Below are positions 10,141-23,378 of a stretch of DNA of 64,000 bases, one piece after another (positions within the stretch are counted from its first letter, which is position 1; each line of letters starts with the position of its first letter). This DNA comes from Ascarosepion bandense. Its lineage: Eukaryota > Mollusca > Cephalopoda > Sepiida > Sepiidae. The stretch spans positions 15,237,001 through 15,301,000 of the forward strand of contig JBBBDQ010000191.1 in assembly GCA_037127315.1 (NCBI GenBank), read 5' to 3'. The notes under the pieces were generated by a model that did not search any database, was not told the origin of the DNA, and saw nothing but the letters and a program-made list of their open reading frames with translations. A program made the position numbers and the translations under genes.

Positions 10141-11160
10141 ATATGAATATTTGAAAGTTTAGAGAAGTGGTTGAACATTTTTCTACATCTCAAAACTAGG
10201 GTTGATATCTCGTAAAACCAACCAACTACTTTATAGCAAACTTGGCTCTGTTAGAGAGTACGTAAAAGCCATAGCTAGAAAAACTAATTTTCAAATGCGT
10301 TTCCCCATAAATTTTCGCATGTACTGAATACAAATATTGAAATTAATATTTTCGCTGGACGAAATGAGTGAATATTTTATCACAGGAATTAAAAGGAAAA
10401 ATTACGACGAAATTCTTAAAGATCATTGCGAAAATCTTTTAAAATTTCCTTAAAAAATAGCATATGAGAATTCCAAGCAGCTAATAGACATTTCTTAAAT
10501 GCCTCTTTGAATATCGGATATTTTTGAAATTATATTTCTTCAATTTTCTCCTCAACTTCTTCAGTGAAAGTATGAAGAACATCAATATTGAACACAGCGA
10601 AAGTTTTACTAAATACTATATTTGGCCAGAAATAAGACAGCTATATGAATATCTCATTAACCTGTTGATGTACACTAATTACACTCATGCAGAACGAACG
10701 TTACTACGCATGTATGAACACACTCTCCTTCGTAACAAGAGGACAAGCAGATTTTTTACATGTGATGTAGTTTTGGATTGTTAATTTTTTTTTCTTTTAT
10801 AAAACATCGCGTTACCAGTGCTAAATATCCTTTCCCCAATGTCTCTTTGTAACTTTTCTTTAAGCTAGAATTACATTTGAAACCAGGGGCTTTCACAATG
10901 AGCTACGTATTCTCCCAGTGGTACATTTGTACTCTTCAGGAGTTACATTGACTCTAAGAGAATAATCGATACTCTACAATATATGATGTAATCTTTATCC
11001 AGATTGCACGACATATTTTTTTTTCAATTTCCTCATTTTTAGTAAGCAAAACTAATTCAAGAGCGGGGTAAATTTTCACTATCATGAAACTTCCCGCTAC
11101 TGCGATCTTTACCCGTACCGGACCTGAAAGATCAGTTATGGGACATCAAACTATTTCATA
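10141..11160. other. AT-rich DNA without recognised feature
   Basis: Small open frames only, with no motif recognised. Confidence 0.4.
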
Positions 11161-11162
11161 AA

Positions 11163-11425
11163 TTCAGTCAGTCAGTTAAGTGCCATACGTGATACACGCT
11201 TGAGCGATCATGTCGCGAAAGTGACATGACTGACGGGCAGATGATTTTTTTTAGCAGTAGGTTGCCATTACTTTCTGCGGTAGACTGGTTGCCAACCAAA
11301 GCTACAGAACGCAATCTGTCCTACTAGTTAATCCATAGCTGGAAGGAGAGGAGGCGGATTAATACCTTTTCCAAGGGGGGGTATTTGTGCGTAAGTGAAT
11401 GCAAAAAAATTCAACTCCTGCGTTT
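11163..11425 (-). repeat. tRNA-derived SINE-A, 5'-truncated
   Basis: Starts with the family 3' end (tcagttaagtgccatacgtg), then the partly mutated hairpin, the region matching 'ggttgccaaccaaagct' and the 'aagtgaatgca' block. The tRNA-like head is missing. Confidence 0.8.
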
Positions 11426-11734
11426 AATTCACTAACTGACTACTCGAAAAGACATGATAATAAAATGTCAAAATTTCAATTTCATTTTTTATTCTTTTTC
11501 ATCCTCAATTTTTAGGGATACACAGGAATCTATAAAAATGCCCAGGGATACAGAAGAACAAAAAGATTGGGAACCCCTGCCGCAGGCGAAATTAATGCGA
11601 GCGTAACATGCCAAAAATTAGATTTTACAAACTGTTTCGAAACTAGGAAGATCGCTGGATTAAGGCACGAAATGGAAAACTTTGAAATGACAAAAGGCAC
11701 CCCTACACTAGATAGTCCACATTTTCATATTTAT

Positions 11735-11872
11735 GTTTGTTTGTCTTTTTGTTTTTGTTTTTGTTTTGTTTTTTGTTGTTTTTTGGAGGTTTTTTTGTTT
11801 TGTTTCTTTGTTGATTTTTTGTTTGTTTTCTTTTTTTTTCTTTTTTTTCTTTTTTTTTTTTTTTGCCGTAAA
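11735..11872 (+). repeat. T/G-rich low-complexity tract
   Basis: About 130 bp almost without A, made of TTTTG-like units and ending in poly-T. The open frames on both strands here are compositional artefacts. Confidence 0.85.
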
Positions 11873-12311
11873 TTAAATAGCTGAATTGGATACCGAAAAG
11901 CCATTTTATATTATTTAACACATTATATTATGATTATATACTTGAAAAACTGATATAACACCCACCGACGCGTGAAGTTGCAATACTCTAAGACTACCAA
12001 AGTAAGCACATAGGTACAACCCCATCAATATAAACAAACTCTTTGATATTGCTTTAAAAATACCGAAAGCCCTCAGAAAAGTTTGACAATTTATGATAAA
12101 ATTTTCACTAGAAACTAGAAAATTTAAATAAAAGACAGTGTTAAATAAATGATGGAAACAAAATAAAATAAAGTTTTTAGATAAATATATAAATAAAAAT
12201 GTCTAAAATAATTAAATTAATCTTAAGAATTTTCTTTTGTCTTCAACCAAAACTGCAATATATATATATATATGTATATTGTTAACCAGTTTTTGGCCAT
12301 AATTAAATTAG

Positions 12312-12600
12312 CCTAGTATCAGTCAGTTAAGTGCCATACGTGATACACGCTTTGGCCAATCATGTATCGAATGAGACATGACTTACTGGGCAGAAGATTA
12401 TCTCGCATTAGATTACCATTGCTTTCTGCGGTAGACTGGTTGCCAGCCAAAGCTATAGAACCTAATCTGTCCTATTATTTAACCCATAACTGGTGCGAAG
12501 AGACGGATTAATACTTTTCCCAAGAGTATTTGTGCGCAAGTGAATACGAGGATTTCAAACTGGAATTCGAACTCGGCTCCCTAGTGTACAGTTGTATTAC
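12312..12600 (-). repeat. SINE-A
   Basis: Complete from the 3' end module (gtcagttaagtgccatacgt) to the B-box-like 'ggaattcgaactcggctcc' on the plus strand. The hairpin is mutated. Confidence 0.85.
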
Positions 12601-13330
12601 AAAGTGCTCTATGCATATATAATGTAGTGCTTTGAATATTTTTCATTTGGAAACCAGTTATTTACGCAACCTTGGTTTCAATCTTTCGGAATCCTTAGGC
12701 GATTTATAATAACTGATTTTCCAACGTTTTCAAACGTACAACAGGGATTTTTACGAACGCGCGACTAGAAGTTTTAAATTTCAAAATTAGGAAGAAGTTA
12801 CCTCAAGATCTTAAAAGCTTTCATCCAAGTTTGTATGATGCTAAAATGTATTTTTTGCTGTAATTACATCTTGACATGACTTCTGATCTTCGATTTAGTA
12901 TTTTTTCTTGGCACAATCTGCAAACATCACCATCTTTGTTAGATTTGGCTTTTTTTATTATACCCCATGTTATATCAGGGTCTTTGCTATTTTTTTTTAT
13001 TTCTAGACGTATTTAGCCAGTTTAGTACAATTTTGAAGGTTTTCTGGCTTGAATGTAGATTTGTGATTGTTCAATCTGTTTTTAAAAATATCTTTTGTAG
13101 ATCCTAAATATGTTTTTCTTTAAAAGATACCTTTTGTGGAGTCTAAATATGTTTTTTCTTTATATATAGGGGGAGTTGATAAAGAAGGGATTTCTCACAA
13201 TTGTCTAGTGTGTGGCCATTTGATCAAATTTTAGGCAATCGCTCAAGCCAATAACTTTTCAATTCTCCTCCATGTAATTGAATTACAATTTACTTAGGCA
13301 ACAATTCTTTGTTAATACTTGTTTGATTAC
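12601..13330. other. AT-rich DNA without recognised feature
   Basis: No gene or named repeat seen. Confidence 0.4.
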
Positions 13331-13331
13331 A

Positions 13332-13470
13332 CTGCTCAACACGATTTATGTTGCCTAGTAACAAAACAAGTTTTTAGCTAATTTGATGGTGCTGATTCCG
13401 AAAATAACCTTAGATTTTCATAGATAGCTACCGTTTTGCTGTACTGAAATTGCTTATTTTTGGAAAATAG
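13332..13470 (+). repeat. Inverted-repeat arm, left
   Basis: Contains 'tttttagctaatttgatggt' followed by 'gctgattccgaaaataacc' and 'agctaccgttttgctgtact'. The reverse complement recurs, diverged, at 15575-15745. The pair flanks the LINE at 13797-15345. Confidence 0.65.
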
Positions 13471-13796
13471 ATCAATTTACGAAATCGTAGAAACCCTTCA
13501 ATTTTTAGGTAGGCAGAGCAATTTATGTCAGCCAACTGAAATAATCTATTTTTATTAAAAAAAGAAGTGTTTTTGTGTCAAAAATTTTCAAATAGAGGTA
13601 TGAAATTTTTCCAATTTATCCCCCAAATTCAAATTAACTGATAAACTTTATCAGTAATAAGATAATATTAGTATTAAGGTTCAGTTTTTTTATGTAGACA
13701 TCTAGATAAATTTCTGGATAATTGCGGCAATGTGAGTGAAGAGCAAGGAGAACAATTCCATCAGGATATCAAAATAATAGAAGAGCGCTACCAGGG

Positions 13797-15345
13797 TTAA
13801 ATAGGAAGAAAGTTATGAGAAAGAGTGACAGGTTATAAGGGGTGTCAGGAAGTGGGTAAGAGAAGGATGAGAATACTGATGAGAGTGGAGTGGACGAAGA
13901 AAGGAGCATGAGAGAGAGGATGCAAGTTAGTGAGATAGGCGATGACTATTGGGTTTACATTTAAATTCTTGGAGAGTGTAGCTGTCGGGAAAGCAAGTAA
14001 ACGGAAGGGAATTCCACAGGCGGGAAGTGCGAGAAAAGAAGCTGCTAGGGCAGAATTTGTTTATATATTTTATTGGTTTCACAGTAAAAGAGTAGGACCT
14101 AGTTGCTAATCTTGTGGATCGAGTAAATTCATATATAGAGGGTCCCAGTGAGCTAAGCTTATCGGAGCAGAAGCTATGAAAATATTTATAGAAGAGACAC
14201 AGGGAAGTCACATTGCGAAGGTGAGAAAGTGACTGTATCTGAGCGGCCAAGTAGGGATCGATCACATTACTTATTATCCGTTGGATTTTGTCAAGGACCC
14301 TTAGGTGGATAGCAGAAGCATCCGACCAGATATGGCAGCAGTATTCAATGCACGGCGGATGGTAAATTTATATGTGTGCAGGATTGTTTCAGGTGGAAAA
14401 ATCTTCCTGACCCTACTCAGAGAACCGACCTTCTTAGCAGCGGATTTAGCTATGGATTCTATATAGTCATTCCACTTGAGGTCTGTTGTGAGAGTTAACC
14501 CGAGGAGGCGCATTGTTTTTGCTTTCAGGGAGACTAGTCTAATCCATGCTAATGGGGTGGGGTAGGGGCGATTGTCTGTGATTGTTAACAGATAGCAGCT
14601 TCGTTTTAGAAGCATTAAAATTCACAAGCCATTTCTTACCCCAGTCCACCACGGACTGGAGGTCCTTTTCAAGTTCGGCAGCGAGATTTGCTTTATCAGC
14701 CTCGGCAGATTTTTTATCAATGCGAGAGTAAACCGTAGTGTCATCAGCGTATATGCCTACTTGGGATCTTATTATTGAGGGACATCTGCGTTCTTATGAT
14801 AGTATCGGGAGGCATGTCCGTTCAATATTACCTTCATTGTGCGATTTGAAAGGAATGACTGGATTAGGTCAAATAAATTGTCCAGTTATACAATAGGCTT
14901 GCACCTTGCGTAGGAGGCCAGCGTGCCAGACTCTGTCAAACGCTTTGGAGATATCTAGAGCAACAGTTCGGGCTTCGCCGTTCTTGTCGAGAGCCTGGTG
15001 TATATACTCAGTGATGGTCGTGAGCATATACTGTTTGTCAGAGAAGAGACCGTGGGCTGTGAGATGTTGAACCACCTCTGCATTGGTGATAGCTTCGAAC
15101 ACGTTGCCAAAAATCGGTAGGAAGCTGATAGGGCGATGATTCGAGGGGTCAGAGGGTTCACCAGTGTTTTTATATATTGGAACCACGGAAGAGGACTTCC
15201 AGCAGGCAGGAAAGCAGGAAGCAGTCAGGCAGTAGTTATAGAGTTTGGAGAGAACAGAGGAGAGTTCAGGGGAACATTTCAACACAATGATTGGGATTCC
15301 GTCACCGCCGCTCGCTTTATGGGGGTCAAGCTTATATGCACGAAG
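13797..15345 (-). pseudogene. Jockey/I-like LINE, RT to C-terminus, broken
   Basis: Reverse transcriptase relic of a non-LTR retrotransposon. On the minus strand, in several frames: KASGGDGIPIIVLK, CWKSSSVVPIYKNTGEPSD and NHRPISFLPIFGN; motif A ALDISKAFDRVWHAGLL; the catalytic box VGIYADDTTVYSR (about 14735-14765); the thumb LGLTLTTDLKWNDYIESIAK; and the C-terminal tail SFFSRTSRLWNSLPFTCF. The endonuclease is absent. The 3' end stops before the poly-A tail module, since similarity to the copy at 33632-34388 is lost near 13797. Frameshifts separate every block. The clade name is tentative. Confidence 0.85.
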
Positions 15346-15574
15346 GTTTTATTTCTGCTGTTAGTTTATTAAATGATTTGATGAAAATACTTGCTGGTCT
15401 TACCATATTCAATCGTGTTATTTTTAAAGACTTAGAATCTGATTGTCATTGAACAAATAACATTTCCCAATAAGCAAACCAATATTTGTTGGTTTAAATA
15501 CGAATGGAGAAGTTTTTTAAGATTTTACTTTGAGAAATTTTGCCATCGGTCAATAGCATCCGTAAAAAAGACAA

Positions 15575-15745
15575 ATGAAAAGTGCTTCTTTTTTTCAATA
15601 ATGAGGCATTTCTGTACAGTAAAAACGGTAGCTAACCAAGAAGAAGTAAGGTCATTTTCAGATTCAGCACCCTCAAATTAGCTAAAAATTATGTTTGGTG
15701 TTTCGACACCATTTTAAATAAATTGTTGACCAGTGTTATAGGTCT
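15575..15745 (-). repeat. Inverted-repeat arm, right
   Basis: Diverged reverse complement of 13332-13470 (for example 'cagcaccctcaaattagct'). Either the ends of a 2.4-kb element or two independent inverted insertions. Confidence 0.6.
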
Positions 15746-15984
15746 CAGAGAAGTTTTTATTTAATTTTCTCTTTTTTTTCTTTTTGTATAGAACGTAGAT
15801 AACTGGTTAGTGTAAAAATTTATCAGACAGGAATTGAGCGAGCAGTTACAGTTATTTACTTAACAATTAACAAAATCCAAAATCTTAGTGTTGGATCAAA
15901 ATACCAAGCTTATAGATGTCTCTTTTTAAACTCATTTTTTTAATTACGTCTTTTATGGCGTTTGTACTTTATGATGGTGAGATG

Positions 15985-16283
15985 TTCTTTGTGGTGCAAT
16001 AGATATTGACTCGGAATGTGAAATCGAAGAGCCGAGTTCGAATTCCAGTTGGTTTCGCTGCATTCACTTACACGCATATACCCTTGGGAAAGGTATGTAT
16101 CCACCCCTTTTCTACGGATTGAATAACAAGACATATTGGGTTCTGTAGCCTTGGCTGGCAACCCGTCTACCGCAGAAAGAAATGGCAACCTACTGCAGGA
16201 AATTCATCTGCCGAATTAGTCATGTCACGAAAGAGACATGATCACCCAATCGTGTACCACGTAACTGACCGACTGACTTTATG
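15985..16283 (+). repeat. SINE-A
   Basis: Near full length. tRNA-like head with 'gagccgagttcgaattcc' (B box), the middle 'cccttgggaaaggtatg', then the 3' end with 'gtcatgtcacgaaagagaca' and 'accgactgac'. Confidence 0.88.
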
Positions 16284-16476
16284 ATGACATTTAACACGTG
16301 AACATAGGCAAAATTCTTTGGACAAAAGTCCCCAATTATTTGTTAAATGAAGTCAAAATCCCGTTATTCTGAACATCTTCTTCAGTCGTGTTTGTTTGTT
16401 GACATGTTCTTCGTTTTTGTTTTTAATATGAGCTTCAGTAATTTTCTATAAACTCTCATAAAAATCCAGAATGTTA

Positions 16477-16618
16477 TTAGGTTGTCCCAAAAGTTCGTAA
16501 ACACTTGCAAAAAATTGGAATTTTACTCGCCTAGTAATCAAAGGTTACCAGAAAACACTTGCAAAAAACTGAAATTGAAAGTGTTTACCAACTTTTGGGA
16601 CAACCTAATATTTATTTA
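16477..16618. mobile_element. 142-bp mariner-type MITE
   Basis: Terminal inverted repeats TTAGGTTGTCCCAAAAGTT at both ends, extending to about 30 bp with two mismatches. TA dinucleotides flank both ends (16475-16476 and 16619-16620). No coding sequence. An internal direct repeat of 'aacacttgcaaaaaa' is present. The ends resemble mariner ends. Confidence 0.92.
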
Positions 16619-16903
16619 TTGTTAATGCTCACCCAATACAAGGCCCAATCTCGGTGTATGGATCAGTTCTAACAAATATAATCCAGGAGATAAGGAAATT
16701 GAACACTGAATAGACATCGCTAGGGATAGTTTCGCAAAACGTTGCAAGTTGTTACAAAATCAAAACATTAACCTAAGATTCCGATCCATTTTCTTAAATA
16801 ACCTCGTCAGATCGAGAATTTCATATGGATTGCATGCGTGGTGTCAAACCCGTTCAGAAATATCTAAACTGCCAGCTGTATAAGATCACTTTCTGGTATA
16901 AAT

Positions 16904-17600
16904 GACTAGCAGTATAGCCCGGCGTTGCTCGGGTGTAATGAAAGCTTTAAAACAAACCCATGGTCCTGGAGCTCAGACTCTTTGGACATTGGCAAGAAAG
17001 ACTAAAAAGCAATAGTTGTTTCCAGTTAAAGCGAAACCGTAGACTGAAAGAAAAATGAATGGATGTAAGTCAAATTTTGATTTCCTCGTATCGATATCAA
17101 ATAAGTTTTTCGTCGTAAACTGAATTTTGAAGGCTAGATAAGTCCTCTGAGTAAATGGTATCATGGCTGAGACTAAGAACTACAATTATACCTACTTAGA
17201 GCCAAACCCGAAGCAAAGACTAAAAAGCGCTGAAAAAAATACAGACATACAGACACCCACACAAACATCTTGTTTTTATATATATATATATATATATATT
17301 ATCGATTTTCTACACTATTGTAAGAACTGCAACCTTGAAACTTCTAAATATCGTTTCTTATGTCTTTGTCTATGAGTGTATCAAATTTGATTAGAATCGT
17401 ACCACTCCTTCTATAACCCGAGTTTTTCGATTATCGATTTTTGATATTTATCGGGGGTACCTCGACACAAAACCTAGCTAAGAACACTCGCAGACGCTTA
17501 TAGTACAATTGTGTAAATTTTCAAGAAAATCGGTTCAGCCGTTTCGGAGTCTATAGGTAACGGACACACATACAAAGTTCCATTTATAAATAAGTTTAGA
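16904..17600 (+). repeat. Interspersed repeat R1, full-length copy
   Basis: Begins 'actagcagtatagcccggcg' and ends 'ttataaataagtttagat'. It has an internal (TA)n at 17276-17302, and another (TA)n directly follows its end. Confidence 0.8.
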
Positions 17601-18372
17601 TTATATATATATATATATATATTTTATTCAGATACTTTAATCCAAGCGGAAAAAGCAGGAAGGTAAATTCCAAAAACCCGGTCCTAATTAATATTAAAAA
17701 TTTTATTTTAATATTAATTTAATATTAATATTTCTGAAAGGATTTTTTTGTTGCTGAGGTGATGTTTTATCCCCTGTGGGGATTTTCTTATCGAAATGGT
17801 CATCCAACATCCTTGAATTAATCCTATTTTAATTTATATATATATATGTATATATATATATAGTTTGAGATGTATACAAGTAAAATTTAGATAGGATATT
17901 AAAACTCTGAGTAATTCTTTCTGTTTCACGCTGCGTCATTTATTGTTGTTGATTCGGTATTATCTCGTCACTTGGACAGATATTGTCATGTGATCATTTT
18001 TCCATTCGTGAACAACAAATTAACAAAACTTGCATATTTTCCTTGCACCCAAATAAAATGAAAATCCTTGAAGGAAAGACCTAAAAAAAAAAAACTTTTG
18101 TCGCATCAAAAAGGGGGTGGGGTGTGTACGACAGTAAAAGTGGAAAATCGAGAAAAATATCTAGAAAAACACACGAATAAATAGCAACCGCACATTTGTA
18201 AAGAAAACGAAAGGGAAGTTGAAGAGAGCGGAAGAAAACAGAAGTTGTCAATTATAAATAAAGAAAACAACTTTTTTTTGAATGAGAAATTTCCGTCAAT
18301 TGGAAGTTGAATCATTATTAGTCATGGCGTCTCAGTAGGTCAGCTGACACACTCGGCAATACGTGCATGCAT

Positions 18373-18405
<33 letters not shown>

Positions 18406-18800
18406 TATATAGACGTTTACATCTAAACAACTATGCACGCATTCTCACATTAAAGATCATACCTTAAAATTGCAAAGTGAAAACCTAAATAATTCACTTA
18501 TATAGAAATGTACCCGAATAAAAGAACGCTTCTTCCTTTCGGTCTATTTTAAAATCGGTAAAGAGATTCCTTCTGATATTTTTTAGAGAAAGTACGTCGT
18601 TCCGAGAAATATTCCGAGAAGTAATTCCTTCTTGATTAAACAAACAAAGTAAAACTCCCTTCCGGTTTTTTGCTCCCCTACCACCGATAATCTTATCGCC
18701 TTGTTTGGAAGAAACGATTAAAAAAAAAAGTGAGAATGCAAATTTGATTGCTTCGCACATTTTACCCAATGGACGCAAAGCAGTCATTGAGAAAAAATAT
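17601..18800. other. AT-rich DNA with (TA)n and (CA)n tracts
   Basis: (TA)n at 17604-17625 and an imperfect (TA)n near 17835-17862. Minus-strand open frames at 18106-18315 and 18494-18787 match no family I know. Confidence 0.5.
18373..18402. repeat. (CA)n microsatellite
   Basis: Perfect CA dinucleotide run. Confidence 0.95.
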
Positions 18801-18819
18801 CTTATTAATTAGTCGGTGT

Positions 18820-18960
18820 GGGGGCTTTGATCGACTAACAGTTAACATCTTAAGAAGTGAAATCAGCAAGCTGAGTTCAAATTCCAGCTGCGACAGTGTG
18901 GCTCCACTTCGCACGAAGGCCATTGGGAAAGGTATGAATAAGGTATGAATAAGGTAAATA
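18820..18960 (+). repeat. Diverged SINE-A-like head
   Basis: Has 'gctgagttcaaattccagct' (B-box-like) and 'cattgggaaaggtatgaata', followed by a short duplication of 'aaggtatgaat'. Confidence 0.5.
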
Positions 18961-19285
18961 GCAAATCAGCCTGAGCTCCGTGTCCCCGCAACAACTCTGA
19001 TTTCAAATCCGTGAAAAATACAAAAGAAAACCAAAGATAATCATGGAAACGATTGTGGTTAATAGTGCCATCTCAAATGTCCAAAGACCGGTTCTAAAAA
19101 GACAGATAATCTTTAGAAGCCTATTCTGTTTATTTTCTTTTCATTTTGAAAATAGAACAAAATCACTTTATAGTATTAAAAAGAATTAAATCATTTTGAT
19201 AATTTAATAGAAAACATTTATTTATTAAGATATTTCCAGATTGTAATTCTGTCCTCAACTTTTCAGGTTCTTCCATATTTCCGCC

Positions 19286-19350
<65 letters not shown>
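19286..19350. repeat. Compound (CA)n(CT)n microsatellite
   Basis: A CA run followed at once by a CT run. Confidence 0.95.
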
Positions 19351-19352
<2 letters not shown>

Positions 19353-19450
19353 TTTCTTTCTCGCTGGCTACTGTTTATTGTTGTGATGAGGAGAGTGTGT
19401 ATTAGAGTTTTACTATGCGCGCACACGAGCATAGCGTAACTAGCATTCTA

Positions 19451-21800
19451 CCTAATTCATTGGCTATTAATATATAAGATTATTTTCGGATCATCAAACA
19501 GTTCGCGAAGCCTTTATAATTTTACGAATCGGTTCACTCGAACCTGTAGAATGCTAAAACTGGTTGAGAGTCCTGGATATTGGTCTACACAGTAATGCAA
19601 GGTTTTATTTTCAATGTCCATGGTATATCTGATCTAAACAATTCAGTTTTGTTAATTACTAGATTGCCTTGTTTAATCTTAAACTGCACACTGGATTGAT
19701 CATTTCATGATCTACTTTGTAATGCAATATACTAATTTATAGAACAGAACTTGTCTGAACATTTGACATGAAATTAGCGGCAGGGCTGCAATATTGCGGC
19801 TATGGGAAAAGAACTATAGGGTATAAAAGAAGTACAGACTCCCACCCACCCCACACACACATATATACAATTGCAATCGACAACTTAGTACGAAAGAAGT
19901 TCATTTTATTAATGAGCTATTGACCTTTCACTTTCAGAAGAGAACCCCATCCAAATTTCCGCGTATATGACGACCCTTAAATCCCCAAAATCATTTTTTA
20001 AATTAGGGTTCGTTTTATACTACAATTCTAAAATAGAAAGTTGTTTTTTTTTTTGGCGTTGAAAGACATTAATTTGAAAATTCTTTGAAAAATCAATTGT
20101 CTGATTTTAATTAAACTTTCGGAACTTATTCATAAAGGAATGAAATTATTTATCCAATTTAAAAATATTTTTTTACATATGTTACCCCACACTACTCTAA
20201 TTGCATAATACTTCTAGAAATACATTATCTAAACCAACTATTTTTATTAGTTAAATGCAGGACTCAGTGGGGAATGTAACTCATGTATTTTTTTTAATTA
20301 CGAGGCCATTTTTCCGAAAATCTGCTCTGAATAGTAAAATCAAATATTCATTAAAACTACGCTATTTTTTTATGTAGATAAAGTTTTAATTAATTTTATA
20401 AATTATATAATTTTAGGATATATTCTGAAGAAGAAAATAATGTCGATGAATAATGAATTTTTATAAGAATTGGCTTCATTTTTTCTTTGCTAATCAAAGT
20501 TGCAAACATTTTTTAAAATTTCTTCCAGTTACTTAGCGTCTTCGGTTATTAATTCATTAAAAATAGACTTTATTTACAAATTGAAAATGTATAAGCTTAA
20601 TACAAATCATTTAGAATTAAAACTTTTAAAATAATTTCTATTTTTTTTTATTATGTTAAACTTATTATTAAAAGGTCACATATTTTAAGGGCTGTCCCCT
20701 TACAAAATGTTAAACTGAGTTATGCCAACATTTGTTCATCATAATTCTAGATTGATTGATAACAAGTGCTGTGTTCGCCTACTTGAAAGGTCAACGAGTC
20801 AGCCTTTTGTAATTAAGAAATAATTTTTTTCTAAATTTCATATCATAAACAAGTTTTGTTTCAAATCAGTTTAATCTAACTTTCAATTTGATAATCTTCC
20901 AAAAATAACGAGTGGGAGATTTATATTTTATTTTTGCAAGATTTTTAAAACCTAGAATTAACTGTTTGTTTACAACGTGTCGATCGCTCTAAAAATGGCT
21001 GAAAAATTGAAAATGAAAAAAATCTCAAAATTTTAGATTCCACTGAATGTAATTTCTGTTTGAAAAACACCAGAGTATTTTGCTTAGTGGAAATAGTAAA
21101 TTTAATCTTTTAACTTTCAGTTAAGCTAAAATTAAAGTTTCAAGAAAACGTTTTTATTTTTTAAAATTTAATTTAAAACCTAGATAGAGAATATGGAGCG
21201 GAAGTATCTGAATAGAATCGGTTTTGTTATTTCGTTTATTTTGAATTTCTAAGGATACAATAAGTAACAATAACATCATCTTTTCTGATATATATTTATG
21301 CGTATAAGACGATCTTTAGATTAGACTAATTAAATAATAGTACACTTTCATGAGTTTATCCTCTATCTACAGTATAAGATGACTATCTAGTGTGGCTTTT
21401 AGCAGTTTCTTTTTCTAATGCACCACCACAGTTCCGGCATCTATTTACACAAGTTCGTCAGGTAAGTGGCTCACTACCCTCCCCTATTTGTCTTGACATC
21501 AATATGCCTTGTGATGATTATGTTTTCCAAGCCTTCCTCCTTGGTTATGTCCAAAGAAATTCGGCTGTCTTTTTCTGATTCTGAGTATAAGTGTTATTCT
21601 GTTGTCCTTTTCTTTAAGACGTCTTTCTTGGTTACTCGTTCCATCTACCGAATTTTCAGTTCTAATTCGATATTTTTAACTTTGATGATTTGATTTTTGT
21701 CTACCAACAAATATAGATTCACTGCTTTAAAATAAAATTAAATTGAAGATATAAATTTTTGATTTTTTTTTCTAAGGCGATTTTTTGTGAGTATCCACGA
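19451..21800. other. AT-rich DNA without recognised feature
   Basis: No gene family, SINE or LINE recognised. The sequence is very AT-rich with poly-T runs. Confidence 0.4.
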
Positions 21801-22084
21801 GATACTTAATATTTTAGGTTGTTACAAAAATAATAGCCGATTTCAGAAACATAATTTTAGTCTTGAAAAATTAACAGTAGAAATGTTGAAATTAGTCAAT
21901 ATACGAGCCTTGAGCATCCATGTACCTCTGATCGACGATATTATTTATTCTTTGTTGATAAAATGTTATTGGCTGTGATGCAACGGAATCTTTGAAAGCT
22001 GATGCCACCTCTGATTTGGATATAATGTTGTACCATTTAAAAACATGCTTATGTGCTTAATGCTTAATAATGAGACTCAGTGGG

Positions 22085-23378
22085 TGAAAAATCAGGAGAA
22101 TATGGAGGATGTGGTAAACTCTTGTATCTCAAGTCTGAGTTTTTGCAACATGTAGCCGCGCATTATCGTGAATTAGACCACGTTTATTCACCACTGCAGA
22201 TCTCATTTTTTGCAGGCGTGCATACATTTCAGCAAGTTGATTGTAGTAAAGTTTTGTATTAATGCTCTGACTGGCTTCCAGAAAACTGTAGTGGATAACA
22301 CCAATTGCAAACTATAATCTATAAATACTTTCACGGCTTCTGCTCCGATGAACTTAGATCACTGGTGCCCCCTAAATACGAATTTGCACGAGATACTAGA
22401 TTAGCAACTAGATCCCACCCTTTTACAGTGAAATCGATAAAATGCAGCCGTAACTTCTACTCTAACAGTTTCTTTCCTCGCACTTCCCGACTGTGGAATT
22501 CTCTTCCAAACGATTGCTTCCCCGACGGCTACAATCTTCAGGAGTTTAAATGTAAGGTCAATAGACACCTCCTAACACACTAACCTGCTCCCATTCTATC
22601 AAACACTCTTCCCATCTGCCCGACACTCATCCTCGCTATCCTTACTCATCTATTACCTTTCTCCTGACATTCCCTATGTCTATCCACTCCTTCTCTTTAC
22701 CTTCCCCTATGTAGCCCCATGCGCAATAGTGGCAGTGGAATGCCTTGCTTGGGGTGAGATGATTAAAAAAACCCACTAAAACCACTAGACAGTCACCATA
22801 ATCTTTTTCTGGTGCAACTTTGGCTTTGGAAAATGTTTGGGAGATTCATCATGATCAAGCCATTGACTTTATCGTTTACAATTATAAAGAATCCACTTTT
22901 CATCGCAACTGATTATTCGGTCAAGAAAGGGAACATTAGTTACACAGAAAGAGCATCGAGCATATTTCAAAATGCCTAAGTTTTTGCATTTTATTGATAA
23001 CATGAGGAACCAATTTATCGAGTTTTTCACTTTGCCAAAACTCTTCAAATGGCGTGATCTTGTTGCTGTGCTGACACCAAGAGTCTGAGACATCTCTTTG
23101 ACTCTTTGACGTAGGTTTTGCTCAACAACTGCTGGCAATTGTTCATTGTCAAGACTTCATGACTATCCTCTACATTCTTCATCTTCAAGGCTCTCATCAC
23201 CAGTACGGAATTTCTGGAACCACCTTCGTACTGTCGGATCACTTGTGGACCAACCTTTCCATGTTCTGTTGATATTAGCAGAAGGTTGGGATGCACAATG
23301 CCCAAGTTTAAAGTCACGCAAGAAAAGTAAACAAAGATCATGTTTTGTCATGTTCAGTATTAAGGGCATCTGTTTCAA
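22085..23378 (-). pseudogene. mariner transposase, broken
   Basis: A DDE/D transposase read in several frames. N-terminal helix-turn-helix region: DFKLGHCASQPSANINRTWK and TVRRWFQKFRTGDESLEDEE. Then LGVSTATRSRHLKSFGKV, then the first catalytic Asp in DRIISCDEKWILYN (about 22875-22935). After the LINE insertion the second catalytic Asp is visible in HDNARLHVAKT (about 22145-22185). Frameshifts, stops and the LINE insertion inactivate it. Confidence 0.9.
22313..22768 (+). mobile_element. 5'-truncated Jockey/I-like LINE insertion
   Basis: Starts inside the C-terminal coding region (YKYFHGFCSDELRSLVPPK, SFFPRTSRLWNSLPNDCF, YNLQEFKCKVNRHLLTH), continues through a CT-rich 3' UTR, and ends 'tgccttgcttggggtgag' plus poly-A. 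It splits the mariner. Confidence 0.9.
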
